From Candidatus Chloroploca sp. Khr17 (GTDB taxonomy: Bacteria; Chloroflexota; Chloroflexia; Chloroflexales; Chloroflexaceae): DNA of 64,000 bases. Every line of letters starts with the position of its first letter. Position 1 is the first letter of the stretch. Shown one piece after another: positions 7,250 to 16,030 of the stretch. The notes under the pieces were generated by a model, which was given only the letters and a program-made list of their open reading frames with translations, was not told where the DNA came from and did no database searches. A program made the translations under genes and the position numbers. The stretch is from the NCBI RefSeq assembly GCF_004138165.1, contig NZ_RYFF01000002.1, positions 203,475 to 267,474 on the forward strand. Reading direction: 5' to 3'.

Positions 7250-8540
7250 TCTGATTGCCAGGAAGCGCGATGGCCTGGCCCTGACCCGTGAAGAGATCGA
7301 CTGGCTGATCGCTGGCTACAGTGATGGAACCATCCCTGATTACCAGATGAGCGCATGGGCGATGGCTGTATTGCTGCGGGGCATGGATGATCGCGAGACA
7401 GCCGATCTTACGCTGGCAATGGCGCAGAGTGGCGATATGCTCGATCTCCACGATCTGGCCCCAATCACGGTGGACAAGCATTCGACCGGCGGTATTGGCG
7501 ACAAGACGACCCTGGTACTTGGGCCAATGGTGGCGGCCCTCGGCTTACCTGTTGCCAAGATGAGTGGACGTGGACTTGGGTTTAGTGGTGGCACGATTGA
7601 CAAGCTCGAAAGCATTCCCGGTTTTCAGGCAACCCTTGATGGTGCTACCTTTCGCCGCCTGGTACGCGAGGTTGGCCTGGCGGTCGTCGCCCAAAGTGGC
7701 GACCTGGCTCCTGCCGATAAACGGCTCTATGCCTTACGCGATGTGACGGCAACCGTTGAGTCGATGCCCTTGATCGCCGCGAGTGTGATGAGCAAGAAAC
7801 TGGCTGCTGGCGCAGATTGCATCGTGCTTGATGTAAAATACGGGAGCGGTGCGTTTATGCGTACCCTCGGCGAGGCCCGGCACCTGGCGCAGATCATGGT
7901 CAAAATTGGGCAACTTGCGGGTCGTCGGGTTGCCGCAGTGCTCAGTTCGATGCAACAACCGCTTGGCCAAGCAGTTGGCAATGCGTTGGAGGTACGTGAA
8001 GCGCTTGCTGTGTTGCGCGGAGGTGGGCCGTCTGATCTTGTTGAGCTTTGCCTGGTGCTGGGAAACGAACTTGTGTTGTTGGCAGGGTTGACGCATGAGC
8101 CTGATGAGGCGCGGGCCATGCTGCAAGCGACGTTAACCAACGGTTCAGCCTGGGCGAAGTTTCATGCGATGGTCAGCCATCAGGGTGGCGACGTGCGCGT
8201 GATAGAGCAACCGGATTTGTTACCGGTGGCCCCGGTGCAGCAGCCGCTCGTTGCGTCAGGTACAGGTTATATTGCCGCAATTGATGGTATGGCGCTCGGG
8301 TTGGCGGTGAATGCCCTTGGGGGCGGTCGCGCACGGAAAGAGGATCTGATTGATCCGGCGGTCGGGTTGATGATCCAGGCCCGTGTGGGGGATCTGGTTG
8401 AGGCCGGAGGCTCCTTACTGACGATCCATGCGGCCGACGAGTCCGCTGCTGCTCGGGTTGCGCCCGCTTTGTTGGCTGCCTACCGCTTCAGTGACCAGCC
8501 GGTTGCGCCTCCTGCGCTTGTTGAAGCCATCTTACGTTAA
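7236..8540 (+). CDS. pdp: Pyrimidine-nucleoside / thymidine phosphorylase
   Basis: 434 residues. Reversible phosphorolysis of thymidine, uridine or deoxyuridine to base plus (deoxy)ribose-1-phosphate in pyrimidine salvage. The family signature is SGRGLGFSGGTIDKLE (near 109-124); the phosphate-binding segment KHSTGGIGDKTTLVLGP and substrate contacts LYALRDVTATVES and SKKLAAGADCIVLDVKYG are intact. The ATG at 7236 gives the family N-terminus MRMVDLIARKRDG and has AAGGA nearby; a longer frame from 7071 lies inside nnrD. Overlaps nnrD by 14 nt, so it is part of the same operon. Choice between deoA-type and pdp-type specificity is not certain. Confidence 0.92.
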   Translation: MRMVDLIARKRDGLALTREEIDWLIAGYSDGTIPDYQMSAWAMAVLLRGMDDRETADLTLAMAQSGDMLDLHDLAPITVDKHSTGGIGDKTTLVLGPMVAALGLPVAKMSGRGLGFSGGTIDKLESIPGFQATLDGATFRRLVREVGLAVVAQSGDLAPADKRLYALRDVTATVESMPLIAASVMSKKLAAGADCIVLDVKYGSGAFMRTLGEARHLAQIMVKIGQLAGRRVAAVLSSMQQPLGQAVGNALEVREALAVLRGGGPSDLVELCLVLGNELVLLAGLTHEPDEARAMLQATLTNGSAWAKFHAMVSHQGGDVRVIEQPDLLPVAPVQQPLVASGTGYIAAIDGMALGLAVNALGGGRARKEDLIDPAVGLMIQARVGDLVEAGGSLLTIHAADESAAARVAPALLAAYRFSDQPVAPPALVEAILR

Positions 8541-8567
8541 ACTTCAGAAAGGGAGATACGGCTACCT

Positions 8568-8978
8568 ATGCCAATTTACGAATATCTCTGTCCAACGTGC
8601 AACGGTACCTTTCAGAAGCTGGTACGAGGTTTTCAAGATCCCGAAGGCCTGAATTGCCCCCGTTGCGGCAATAGCGAGGTACAGCGCGCGGTTTCGCGGT
8701 TTGCTACCTTGAAATCAGAAGAGGCACGGATGGAAGCCCTGGCCGACCCTTCGACCCTCGCTGGACTCGACGAGAGCGATCCGCGCTCGATTGCACGCTG
8801 GGCCAAACGTCTCGGCAAAGAATTGGGTGAGGAGGCTGGCGAAGATTGGGACGAGATGGTTGAGCAGATGCTTGATGAAGAGCTTGCAGGTGAGGGCAAC
8901 ACGGGTGAAGAAGGCGAGGGTGAAGGAAAACCCGCCCCTGCGCGGGCCAAACCACACGATCTTGGGTGGGGCGATTAA
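8568..8978 (+). CDS. FmdB-family zinc-ribbon protein
   Basis: 136 residues. N-terminal zinc ribbon of the FmdB regulatory family: MPIYEYLCPTCNGTFQKL then LNCPRCGNSEVQRAVSRF, giving two CxxC knuckles (Cys8/Cys11 and a CPRC pair near 30). The C-terminal half is acidic and low-complexity (GEGNTGEEGEGEG) and ends with the frequent PHDLGWGD. Proposed roles in this family (formamidase regulation, translation-associated) are weakly supported; I would only call it a zinc-binding protein. Lies 27 nt after the phosphorylase gene. Confidence 0.85.
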   Translation: MPIYEYLCPTCNGTFQKLVRGFQDPEGLNCPRCGNSEVQRAVSRFATLKSEEARMEALADPSTLAGLDESDPRSIARWAKRLGKELGEEAGEDWDEMVEQMLDEELAGEGNTGEEGEGEGKPAPARAKPHDLGWGD

Positions 8979-9020
8979 GTGGCCTGGTGTGCGGAAGAGC
9001 GCTATGCGCCGATGGTCATA

Positions 9021-9029
9021 TGGTATGCT
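9021..9029 (+). promoter_or_regulatory. Extended -10 promoter of aminotransferase gene
   Basis: TGGTATGCT 24 nt before the ATG at 9053; the ribosome site AAAGGAG follows at about 9040-9046. No clear -35. Confidence 0.45.
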
Positions 9030-9052
9030 TGCAGCGATAAAGGAGTGAAAAG

Positions 9053-10396
9053 ATGAGTACGTCACAAACAGTTGATTTGAGTGAGCGACCTGCCGAGCTA
9101 CCGGGGCCAAAGGCGCGTCATTTTGTTGAGCGTGATCAGCGGGTTATGGCCCCGATGGGTCGTGTTTATCCGCTGGTCATTGATCATGCGTTGGGGTGCG
9201 AGGTCTGGGATGTTGATGGGCATCGTTACCTCGATATGACGTCGGGCATTGCGGTGCTTGCCGCAGGGCATTGCCACCCACGGTTAGTCAAGACAGTTCA
9301 GGAGCAGGTGACGCGCTTTACACATATGGCGGGGACGGATTTTTACAATGAGCCGATGATCAAGGCTGCCGAAAAACTTGTGTCATTGATGCCAGGAGGC
9401 GCAGGCTGGCAAGTTTTTTATACCAATAGCGGTACCGAGGCGATTGAGGCAAGCATCAAGTTGGCGCGATATGCCACGGGTCGTCAAAATATTATTGGTT
9501 TTTATGGTGCTTTTCATGGTCGTTCATATGGAAGCCTCTCGGTGACGGCCTCGAAGCCCCGTCAACGTGAGGGATTCTTTCCGCTCTTGCCGGGCACCTT
9601 TCACACGTATTATCCCAACTGTTACCGTTGCCCGATCAATCTCACGCATCCTGCGTGTGGCATTGCCTGCCTCGATCTCATTGAAAAGACACTCTTTCGG
9701 ACAACAACGCCCCCTTCGGAGGTGGCCGCGATTGTCGTTGAGCCGATCCAGGGCGAAGGAGGCTATCTGGTGCCACCAGAAGGGTCGTTGGTCAAACTGC
9801 GTGAGCTCTGTGATCGTCATGGTATTCTCTTGATCTGTGATGAAGTCCAGAGTGGGATTGGGCGCACGGGCAAGATGTGGGCGTTTGAGCATGAAGGCAT
9901 TGTGCCTGATATCGTCGCGTCGGCCAAAGGGCTTGGTGGTGGCTTGCCGATCGGGGCCATGATCGCCCGCGAAGACCTGGCGCAGCGCTGGCTTCCCGGG
10001 GCGCATGGCAATACCTATGGCGGCAACGGTCTGACCTGTGCCGTGATGCACGACGTGCTGAGCCTGGTCGAAGAGGAGTTGATGGCTAATGCGGCGACGG
10101 TTGGCGCGCATCTGCTGGCTGGGCTTCAAGCCTTGCAGGCTGAATTTCCACAGATCGGAGTCGTGCGGGGCCGTGGCTTGATGATCGGGGTTGAGTTTAT
10201 CGAACCCACCTCTGGGGCGCCTGACCACGATCTGGCCGAGGCGATTATGCAGGAAGCCTTTCTCAACAACCTGCTGGTATTAACCTGTGGAGCCTCAACC
10301 ATCCGTTTCTGCCCGCCACTCGTGTTGACCCATGCCGAGGCTGACGAAGCGCTTGAACGCTTTCGCCAGGTGCTCATGATCTGTCTGGGGAGCTAA
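9053..10396 (+). CDS. Class III PLP-dependent aminotransferase (acetylornithine / GABA aminotransferase family)
   Basis: 447 residues. PLP fold type I: YTNSGTEAIEASIKLAR (phosphate binding), IGFYGAFHGRSYGSL, VVEPIQGEGGYLVPP, LICDEVQSGIGRTGKMWAFE, and the Schiff-base Lys292 in SAKGLGGGLPIGAM. The insert NCYRCPINLTHPACGIACLD is typical of a subgroup shared with archaeal broad-specificity amino-acid aminotransferases/racemases, so GABA, ornithine or an omega-amino acid are all possible substrates. ATG start with AAAGGAG. The downstream histidine kinase begins 8 nt after the stop. Confidence 0.88.
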   Translation: MSTSQTVDLSERPAELPGPKARHFVERDQRVMAPMGRVYPLVIDHALGCEVWDVDGHRYLDMTSGIAVLAAGHCHPRLVKTVQEQVTRFTHMAGTDFYNEPMIKAAEKLVSLMPGGAGWQVFYTNSGTEAIEASIKLARYATGRQNIIGFYGAFHGRSYGSLSVTASKPRQREGFFPLLPGTFHTYYPNCYRCPINLTHPACGIACLDLIEKTLFRTTTPPSEVAAIVVEPIQGEGGYLVPPEGSLVKLRELCDRHGILLICDEVQSGIGRTGKMWAFEHEGIVPDIVASAKGLGGGLPIGAMIAREDLAQRWLPGAHGNTYGGNGLTCAVMHDVLSLVEEELMANAATVGAHLLAGLQALQAEFPQIGVVRGRGLMIGVEFIEPTSGAPDHDLAEAIMQEAFLNNLLVLTCGASTIRFCPPLVLTHAEADEALERFRQVLMICLGS

Positions 10397-10404
10397 CAGC
10401 GACG

Positions 10405-11409
10405 ATGAGTGCGTTTGTCGAACAGTACTATGCGCTTGCCCCGCTGCACCTGCCATCGTATCGAACCTTGCGGTACGATGGCAGCGATATGAGTGTCGAA
10501 CTGGCGGCGTTTCCCCCTGCCGATCAGCGGTTGCTAGGGCGTCTCTATCAGGCCTTAACCGATATCTTTGAACTGTTGCGCGTCCATCGCCATAACTCGG
10601 TCGTGGCTTTGCCCCACCTGCGCACGCTCTATCATCAGGGCGATTGGGCGGCCCTCGTGTATGACATTCGGGCCTTGGGTGACACGTTACCGGTTGAAAC
10701 GACCTCGCAACGGGTTTATCAGGTGATTCACGACCTGCGAGGCGGGGCGTTCCAGGCGCTGGCGATGCATTTGCAACTGCTCACCCTTGAGATGGAAGGG
10801 CTTGCCAACCTGCACCGCATGTTTTTTCTGGCACGCGATCAACTCAAAATGATGCGCAATGCCCTGCCCGCGATTGATCCTGTCGGGTTGGCCCGGGATC
10901 AGAACGGATCCGTGCATGCGGTTGAACTACTGGTTGAGAAGTGGCAAGCGAGTAGCCAGTATTATGGGGGGCACGAAGCCGTGATCACGGTTGAGGCGCA
11001 CTATACTGGTGCCATTGCCGAGCGTTGTTTGGAATTCTCGGCGCTTGATCGGGTGATTTACAATCTTATTAACAATGCGGTCAGGCACAGTGCGACCCAG
11101 GCGATCACGTTGACCATCCTGCCCCTCGGAGCGGAACCGGCAGACCTGCGTTTTGTGGTGACCAATCCGCTGACCGTACCGCAGCAGCGCATCCTCGAAG
11201 AACGGTTCCCTGAGGGGGTTGGCACGCTCTTTTATGGGGGCTTTACGACTGATGGGAGTGGCCTGGGGTTACGGATCTGTGCCGATTTTATCTGCAATGC
11301 CTATGGGCTGAAGGATGTTGCTCAGGGTCTGGCCGAAGGACATTTTGGCATTGTGCTTGCGCACAACCACTTTGTCGCCTGGTTTCACTGGCCGGTCGCG
11401 GCTGACTGA
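10405..11409 (+). CDS. Soluble histidine-kinase-like protein with HATPase domain
   Basis: 334 residues with no membrane segment. Residues ~105-125 hold a dimerisation/phosphoacceptor motif VIHDLRGGAFQALAMH (His109). The C-terminal HATPase_c domain has the N-box RVIYNLINNAVRHS and the G-box TTDGSGLGLRICADF. The N-terminal ~100 residues and the long linker between the two domains match no sensor domain I recognise, and no response regulator is adjacent. It may receive its signal from a partner protein. Starts 8 nt after the aminotransferase and is convergent with the small gene at 11423. Confidence 0.75.
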   Translation: MSAFVEQYYALAPLHLPSYRTLRYDGSDMSVELAAFPPADQRLLGRLYQALTDIFELLRVHRHNSVVALPHLRTLYHQGDWAALVYDIRALGDTLPVETTSQRVYQVIHDLRGGAFQALAMHLQLLTLEMEGLANLHRMFFLARDQLKMMRNALPAIDPVGLARDQNGSVHAVELLVEKWQASSQYYGGHEAVITVEAHYTGAIAERCLEFSALDRVIYNLINNAVRHSATQAITLTILPLGAEPADLRFVVTNPLTVPQQRILEERFPEGVGTLFYGGFTTDGSGLGLRICADFICNAYGLKDVAQGLAEGHFGIVLAHNHFVAWFHWPVAAD

Positions 11410-11422
11410 GTGGGTTGCTGCT

Positions 11423-11635
11423 TCAAGCCAGAACCGCAGGAGCATACCCTGCCTGGTTGAGCGCATCAAGAATGCGGGCCAGGCTGGCCTGTTGGTCGCG
11501 CTCAAAGCGAAGCGTACGGTCGGCAAGATTTGCGATAGGGTGATGGATGCCTGGTTGCTCGGCAACGAGGCTGAGGATCACCCGACGGTCGCGTTCGGTG
11601 CGCATCTGCTCGATCCGCAGGATTTCGAGAATCAT
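11423..11635 (-). CDS. Small conserved-looking protein, unknown function
   Basis: 70 residues beginning MILEILRIEQMRTERDRRV and ending ALNQAGYAPAVLA. AAAGG stands about 8 nt before its ATG, there is no overlap with other genes, and the gap to the convergent kinase gene is only 13 nt, which all favour a real gene. Predicted mixed alpha/beta, cytoplasmic, no motif recognised. Could be spurious. Confidence 0.5.
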   Translation of the reverse strand: MILEILRIEQMRTERDRRVILSLVAEQPGIHHPIANLADRTLRFERDQQASLARILDALNQAGYAPAVLA

Positions 11636-11741
11636 GGCTGGGCCTTTGTTTGTGTGAGCATGGGTTCAATTCAGTGTAGCGTAGGTTGCTCTATGGGGCA
11701 AATGCGTGCGCAATGATCTGGGCTACGCTCGAGACCTGAGA

Positions 11742-11762
11742 AAAGCCAGCGTAGCTGGCTTT
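11742..11762. terminator. Hairpin of the GCCAGC/GCTGGC family upstream of fni
   Basis: Perfect 9-bp arms AAAGCCAGC / GCTGGCTTT around GTA. It lies 107 nt before the 70-residue minus-strand gene and upstream of the plus-strand fni promoter, so it does not directly follow a visible gene end. Confidence 0.45.
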
Positions 11763-11809
11763 CCAGGGAAGCCATAAGGCCATAAGGCATCCTAGGGGCT
11801 GTTGCCTCC

Positions 11810-11836
11810 AAACCCCCTGCCGGAGGCAGGGGGTTT
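11810..11836. repeat. Perfect hairpin (12-bp arms) just upstream of the fni promoter
   Basis: AAACCCCCTGCC (11810-11821), loop GGA, GGCAGGGGGTTT (11825-11836). The last two bases overlap the fni -35 box, so it could act as a terminator protecting fni or as a structural element. A degenerate relative (CCCCCAAACCCCCAGCC) stands near 31055-31075. Confidence 0.5.
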
Positions 11837-11863
11837 GACGCTCCTTCTCTTTGCTGGTATGAT
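11835..11863 (+). promoter_or_regulatory. fni-recF promoter
   Basis: TTGACG (11835-11840), 17-nt spacer, TATGAT (11858-11863) with an upstream TGG (extended -10). Gives a ~45-nt leader with the ribosome site AAGGAG about 8 nt before the ATG at 11913. Confidence 0.7.
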
Positions 11864-11912
11864 CCGCAGAGAGCATATTACATGCCTTGTTCGTAGCAAT
11901 AAGGAGTGGGTG

Positions 11913-12956
11913 ATGCCTGATTCAGGCCAGACCGAAGGGCGGAAGGTTGACCATATCAGGATTGTGCTTGGCGAAGATGTTGCCGCCAAAGGTATTGCGA
12001 CCGGGTTTGCGGCGTATCGCTTGCCTCATGCAGCTCTGCCTGAGCTCGATCTGGCCCAGATTGATACACGGACAACGTTTCTTGGCAAAACGATTCAAGC
12101 GCCTTTGCTGATCAGTTCGATGACGGGCGGGGCGAATGTGGCTGAACGGCTCAATCTGGCGCTTGCCGAGGCTGCCGAGCATCTCGGGTTGCCGATGGGT
12201 GTTGGTTCGCAACGGGCGGCTGTGCTTGATGCACGCCTTGCCTCGACCTATCAGGTGCGCCGGGTTGCCCCGCGGATTCCCCTACTGGCGAACCTGGGTG
12301 CCGTGCAGTTGAATTATGGCTTTGGGATTGACCATTGCCAGCGAGCCGTTGATATGATTGAGGCTGATGCGCTTATTCTGCATCTCAATCCGTTGCAAGA
12401 GGCAGTGCAACCTGAGGGTGACACCAATTTTGCCGGGTTACTGGGCAAGATCGAGCAGGTTTGTCGTGCGCTTGAGGTGCCAGTTGTGGTCAAAGAGGTT
12501 GGGAATGGCATCGGGGCCCACGATGCGCGCCGCCTCGCTGAGTGTGGTGTCCAGGTGATTGATGTGGCTGGTGCCGGTGGTACGAGTTGGAGTGAAGTCG
12601 AACGGTTTCGTCAGCCAACTGAGCAGGGCCGCCGGGTGGCCGGGGCGTTTGCCGATTGGGGGCTTGCCACGACCGAATGTATTCGCCAGGTGCGTGCTGC
12701 GCTGCCCGAGGTTGGTCTGATTGCTTCAGGGGGCATCCGGAGTGGGGTTGATGTCGCCAAGGCGCTTGCACTGGGCGCTGACCTCGCTGGGACGGCTCGG
12801 CCTGCGCTGGTTCAGGCCGTTGATGAACGCGGTGCCGAGGCTGTCGTGGAGGGTCTCACCTCGTTCATGCGTGAATTGCGGGTGGCGATGTTCTGTGCGG
12901 GGTGTGGTGATCTCAAGGCGTTGCGCTCGGTGACGCTTACCGAGTTGCGTGGCTGA
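11913..12956 (+). CDS. fni: Type 2 isopentenyl-diphosphate delta-isomerase (FMN-dependent)
   Basis: 347 residues. Interconverts isopentenyl and dimethylallyl diphosphate using FMN and NADPH, supplying isoprenoid precursors for quinones and carotenoids. Motifs in order: [10 protein letters not shown] near the N-terminus, [10 protein letters not shown] (FMN binding), [38 protein letters not shown] (metal/diphosphate site with the catalytic Gln region), [37 protein letters not shown]. The ATG at 11913 has a good AAGGAG; the longer frame from 11802 would read through the upstream hairpin and promoter. recF follows after 6 nt. Confidence 0.95.
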   Translation: MPDSGQTEGRKVDHIRIVLGEDVAAKGIATGFAAYRLPHAALPELDLAQIDTRTTFLGKTIQAPLLISSMTGGANVAERLNLALAEAAEHLGLPMGVGSQRAAVLDARLASTYQVRRVAPRIPLLANLGAVQLNYGFGIDHCQRAVDMIEADALILHLNPLQEAVQPEGDTNFAGLLGKIEQVCRALEVPVVVKEVGNGIGAHDARRLAECGVQVIDVAGAGGTSWSEVERFRQPTEQGRRVAGAFADWGLATTECIRQVRAALPEVGLIASGGIRSGVDVAKALALGADLAGTARPALVQAVDERGAEAVVEGLTSFMRELRVAMFCAGCGDLKALRSVTLTELRG

Positions 12957-12962
12957 TGAAGC

Positions 12963-14135
12963 ATGGAAGTTACCCGGCTGAGCCTGCGCGATTTCCGCAA
13001 TTACCAACACCTCGATCTCCCGTTATCTCCTGAGATTACGTTGCTCTATGGGCCGAATGCCGCTGGCAAAACCAGTGTGCTCGAGGCCCTTTTTTATCTT
13101 GCGACGACGCGGTCGCCCAGGGTTGGCGCTGACCGCGAACTTGTGCGTTGGGAGGCCGAAGCTGAGGCGGGCGTGCCACCGTTTGCGCGGGTGCTTGCTG
13201 AGATCCACCGGCTGACCGGGCGTATGCGGCTTGAAGTGATTGTGCAGCGGCGTACCGATGAAGAGGGTCAGTTGACGAATACGGCGAGCAAGCTCGTCCG
13301 CATTGATCGCCGCCCGGCGCGTGCGCTTGACCTCGTTGGTCAGTTGCGCGTGGTTCTTTTTACGCCCGCCGATCTTGTGCTAGTTGATGGCCCTCCTGCT
13401 GAGCGACGACGCTACCTTGATATTACGCTTTCACAGCTTGACCCTCATTATGTGCGGACGCTCGCGCATTATCAGAAGATCGTGCAGCAACGGAATAGCC
13501 TTTTGCGGGCCTGGCGTGAGCGACGCCGTTCACCAAGGGCGGTTGACGATGAACTTGGCTATTGGGATCAAGAGATGACAGCGGCGGCGGGCTATTTGCT
13601 GGCTGAACGCCTGCGGGCTGTCGGTGAACTGAACGCGCTCGTTGGCCCGCTCTTTCAGGCGATCAGTGGTGGTACAATCCCGCTGAGCATTGACTATCTG
13701 CCGAGTTTGCGGTTGCACGAGGCGCGTGATGCGGGCAGCCTTGCCCATCGGTTGCTGCAGGAATTGCGCAACAATCGTCGTGATGAACTGGCGCGCGGCC
13801 AGACGTTGCTGGGGCCGCATCGTGATGATCTGAGTTTTACAGTAGGGCCGGTCAACCTGGGGCGCTATGGTTCGCGTGGGCAGCAACGCAGTGTGGCGCT
13901 GACGCTCAAACTTGGGGAGGCTGCGCTGATGCGTCAGCGCGCCGGTGATGCGCCAGTGCTGTTGCTCGACGATATGCTGAGCGAACTCGATGCCCAGCAT
14001 CGGGCGCATCTGCTGGAAGCTGTTAGTGTGCCTGGGCAACAAACGCTGCTCACGGCGACTGATCTCGCCGACTTTCGGCCTGAATTTCTGGCCAAGATCA
14101 CCCGCCTGCGGGTCGAAGAGGGACGTATTTATTAG
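12963..14135 (+). CDS. recF: DNA replication and repair protein RecF
   Basis: 390 residues, an SMC-like ABC ATPase that helps RecO/RecR load RecA at ssDNA gaps. Opens with [17 protein letters not shown], followed by Walker [18 protein letters not shown], the ERRRYLD segment, signature [16 protein letters not shown], and Walker B/D-loop [16 protein letters not shown]. Slightly longer than enterobacterial RecF (~357) because of charged linkers. Located 6 nt after fni, so cotranscribed; not next to dnaA/dnaN as in many bacteria. Confidence 0.95.
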   Translation: MEVTRLSLRDFRNYQHLDLPLSPEITLLYGPNAAGKTSVLEALFYLATTRSPRVGADRELVRWEAEAEAGVPPFARVLAEIHRLTGRMRLEVIVQRRTDEEGQLTNTASKLVRIDRRPARALDLVGQLRVVLFTPADLVLVDGPPAERRRYLDITLSQLDPHYVRTLAHYQKIVQQRNSLLRAWRERRRSPRAVDDELGYWDQEMTAAAGYLLAERLRAVGELNALVGPLFQAISGGTIPLSIDYLPSLRLHEARDAGSLAHRLLQELRNNRRDELARGQTLLGPHRDDLSFTVGPVNLGRYGSRGQQRSVALTLKLGEAALMRQRAGDAPVLLLDDMLSELDAQHRAHLLEAVSVPGQQTLLTATDLADFRPEFLAKITRLRVEEGRIY

Positions 14136-14167
14136 GTTCGGTGCGGGGCATCGCCCCGCACCGAACC
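14135..14167. terminator. Terminator hairpin at the end of recF
   Basis: Perfect 15-bp arms from GGTTCGGTGCGGGGC (14135-14149), loop ATC, to 14153-14167. The first base is the last base of the recF stop codon. No T-tract follows. Confidence 0.6.
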
Positions 14168-14176
14168 GTCGGGCCG

Positions 14177-14309
14177 GCTTTAAGCGCAATACTTTGCAAA
14201 TAAGGCGGTTGGTTTGACGCAAAGACGCAAAGGCGCAAAGGTTTTCGCGTAGGTGAGCGAACCCTTCGCGCCTTTGCGTGAGCTTATTTGCAAAGTATTG
14301 GCGTTAAGC
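14177..14309. repeat. Nested inverted-repeat element between recF and malQ
   Basis: Outer arms at 14177-14204 and 14283-14309 share a perfect 18-bp core (CAATACTTTGCAAATAAG and its complement). Inside is a second dyad built from GCAAAG-type units (ACGCAAAGGCGC near 14226-14240, and its complement near 14265-14280). About 133 bp in all and without coding capacity, which resembles a miniature palindromic element. The malQ stop lies inside the right outer arm. Confidence 0.6.
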
Positions 14310-15893
14310 TGTGGCAGCAAGATCGACGGGATCGTAGATCAGTTCATCTTCTGTCGCGGTATCGTCGGCTGGTTCGTCGGCTTCGAGTTGCGGCGGCAGA
14401 CGTCCATACATCTCGGTAAAGAAATGGAGGCCGTGGGCCAGGCCAGCGTTGAGCACACCGTCACGGAAACGCCAGCCCCAGTTGCCCCCAAGGCGTCCAG
14501 GTGTATTGATCCGCGCCCTGGCATCGAGGCGAAGCACATCTTGCAAGGGCACGACCGCCATATCAGCGACCGACATCATCGCCAGGCGCAAGAAATCCCA
14601 GGCGATATCGTTGCCACTACGGCCAAGATAGCCACGAATAACTTCGCGCTCTTCTTCGGTCAAATCTTCAAACCATCCAACCGTGGTATTGTTATCATGG
14701 GTGCCGCTATAGATCACGCAGTTTGGCACATGATGATGGGGCAGATACACATTTGACGAACCGCCGCCGAAGGCAAACTGCAGCACCTTCATTCCGGGTA
14801 GATCAAACTGATCACGCAACTCAATCACATCAGGTGTAATGAGACCAAGATCTTCGGCGATAATCGGCAATGCACCGAACTCCTCTTCAAGGCGTTTGAA
14901 GAGAGCGGCCCCTGGCCCTTTTACCCAGCGCCCCTTGATCGCGGTCTCTTCGCCAGCCGGTACTTCCCAGTAAGCGGCAAAGCCACGGAAATGGTCGAGG
15001 CGCAGGATATCCATCTGGGTAAAAGCCGCCCGCAAGCGCTTGATCCACCAGGCATAACCATCCTCGGCCATGCGTTGCCAATGATAGAGCGGGTTGCCCC
15101 AGAGCTGCCCCGTTGCGCTGAAGTAATCGGGCGGAACGCCAGCAACCACGGTTGGCTTGCCTTCGGCATCGAGGAAAAAGAGCTCGGGATTGGCCCAGAC
15201 ATCAGCGCTATCATAGGCCACGAAGATCGGGGCATCGCCAATAATACGGATCTGATGCTCGTTGGCATAGGCCTTAAGGGGCAGCCACTGCTGGAAAAAG
15301 AGGAACTGGAAAAACTGTTGCAGCGTGAACGCCTCGGCATACTGGGTCCGCGCCTCGGCCAGCGCTTTGGGATCACGCGTACGCAACTCGGGTTCCCACT
15401 CGTGCCATGAACGACCGTCGTGAGCCTCTTTCAGGGTCATAAAGAGGGCGTAGTCATCAAGCCAAGCGCGCTGGTCACGACAAAACTGCGTAAAAGCCGC
15501 TGCCATGTCTGGTGCCCCGCCCTCATGGAGGCGCTCGTAACAATGGCGTAGCAGGGGCAACTTGAAGGCCAGCACCTCACCATAATGAACCTGGTCAGCA
15601 TTCAAATCATAGCGACGTGAAGCCTCAACTACCTCGTCATAGCTGAGCAACCCGCGCTGGATCAATTGATCGAGGCTAATCAAGACGGGATTGCCTGCAA
15701 AGGCCGAAAAGCACTGATACGGCGAGTCACCATAGCCGGTCGGACCGAGGGGCAGAATCTGCCAGAGACTCTGCCCGGCGGCGGCAAGGAAATCAACAAA
15801 CTGATAGGCGGTTGGCCCAAGATCACCAACACCCCATGGACTCGGCAAAGCCGTTGGATGAAGTAAAAGACCACTACTTCGTGGAAAATGCAT
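14304..15893 (-). CDS. malQ: 4-alpha-glucanotransferase (amylomaltase, GH77)
   Basis: 529 residues. Disproportionates maltodextrins by transferring glucan chains and releasing glucose. GH77 landmarks: RSSGLLLHPTALPSPWGVGDLG (first 20 bases of the fold's N-terminal loop), QILPLGPTGYGDSPYQ, DAPIFVAYDSADVWANPELF, nucleophile Asp in ILRLDHFRGF, acid/base Glu in PIIAEDLGLIT, and YSGTHDNNTTVGWF. Start: an ATG at 15893 is preceded by GTGAGG at ideal spacing; a GTG 12 nt further upstream is the Shine-Dalgarno itself. Sits downstream of, but separately terminated from, the sugar ABC operon, consistent with uptake and processing of alpha-glucans. Confidence 0.94.
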   Translation of the reverse strand: MHFPRSSGLLLHPTALPSPWGVGDLGPTAYQFVDFLAAAGQSLWQILPLGPTGYGDSPYQCFSAFAGNPVLISLDQLIQRGLLSYDEVVEASRRYDLNADQVHYGEVLAFKLPLLRHCYERLHEGGAPDMAAAFTQFCRDQRAWLDDYALFMTLKEAHDGRSWHEWEPELRTRDPKALAEARTQYAEAFTLQQFFQFLFFQQWLPLKAYANEHQIRIIGDAPIFVAYDSADVWANPELFFLDAEGKPTVVAGVPPDYFSATGQLWGNPLYHWQRMAEDGYAWWIKRLRAAFTQMDILRLDHFRGFAAYWEVPAGEETAIKGRWVKGPGAALFKRLEEEFGALPIIAEDLGLITPDVIELRDQFDLPGMKVLQFAFGGGSSNVYLPHHHVPNCVIYSGTHDNNTTVGWFEDLTEEEREVIRGYLGRSGNDIAWDFLRLAMMSVADMAVVPLQDVLRLDARARINTPGRLGGNWGWRFRDGVLNAGLAHGLHFFTEMYGRLPPQLEADEPADDTATEDELIYDPVDLAATA

Positions 15894-15986
15894 GAAAAAC
15901 CTCACGGGTACGTTTGGATACCGGGCGCTATTGTATCATGAAAAACGCACCTTCCGCCTCAGATTCATCAATCCTACGCACACAAC

Positions 15987-16013
15987 AAAGAGACCAGCGA
16001 AGCTGGTCTCTTT
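15987..16013 (-). terminator. Terminator of the sugar ABC transporter operon
   Basis: Perfect 12-bp arms AAAGAGACCAGC / GCTGGTCTCTTT around GAA, 18 nt after the permease stop at 16031. T-tracts can be read on both strands because the A and T runs pair within the stem. Confidence 0.7.
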
Positions 16014-16030
16014 TGTCTGAGCCAAACAAA

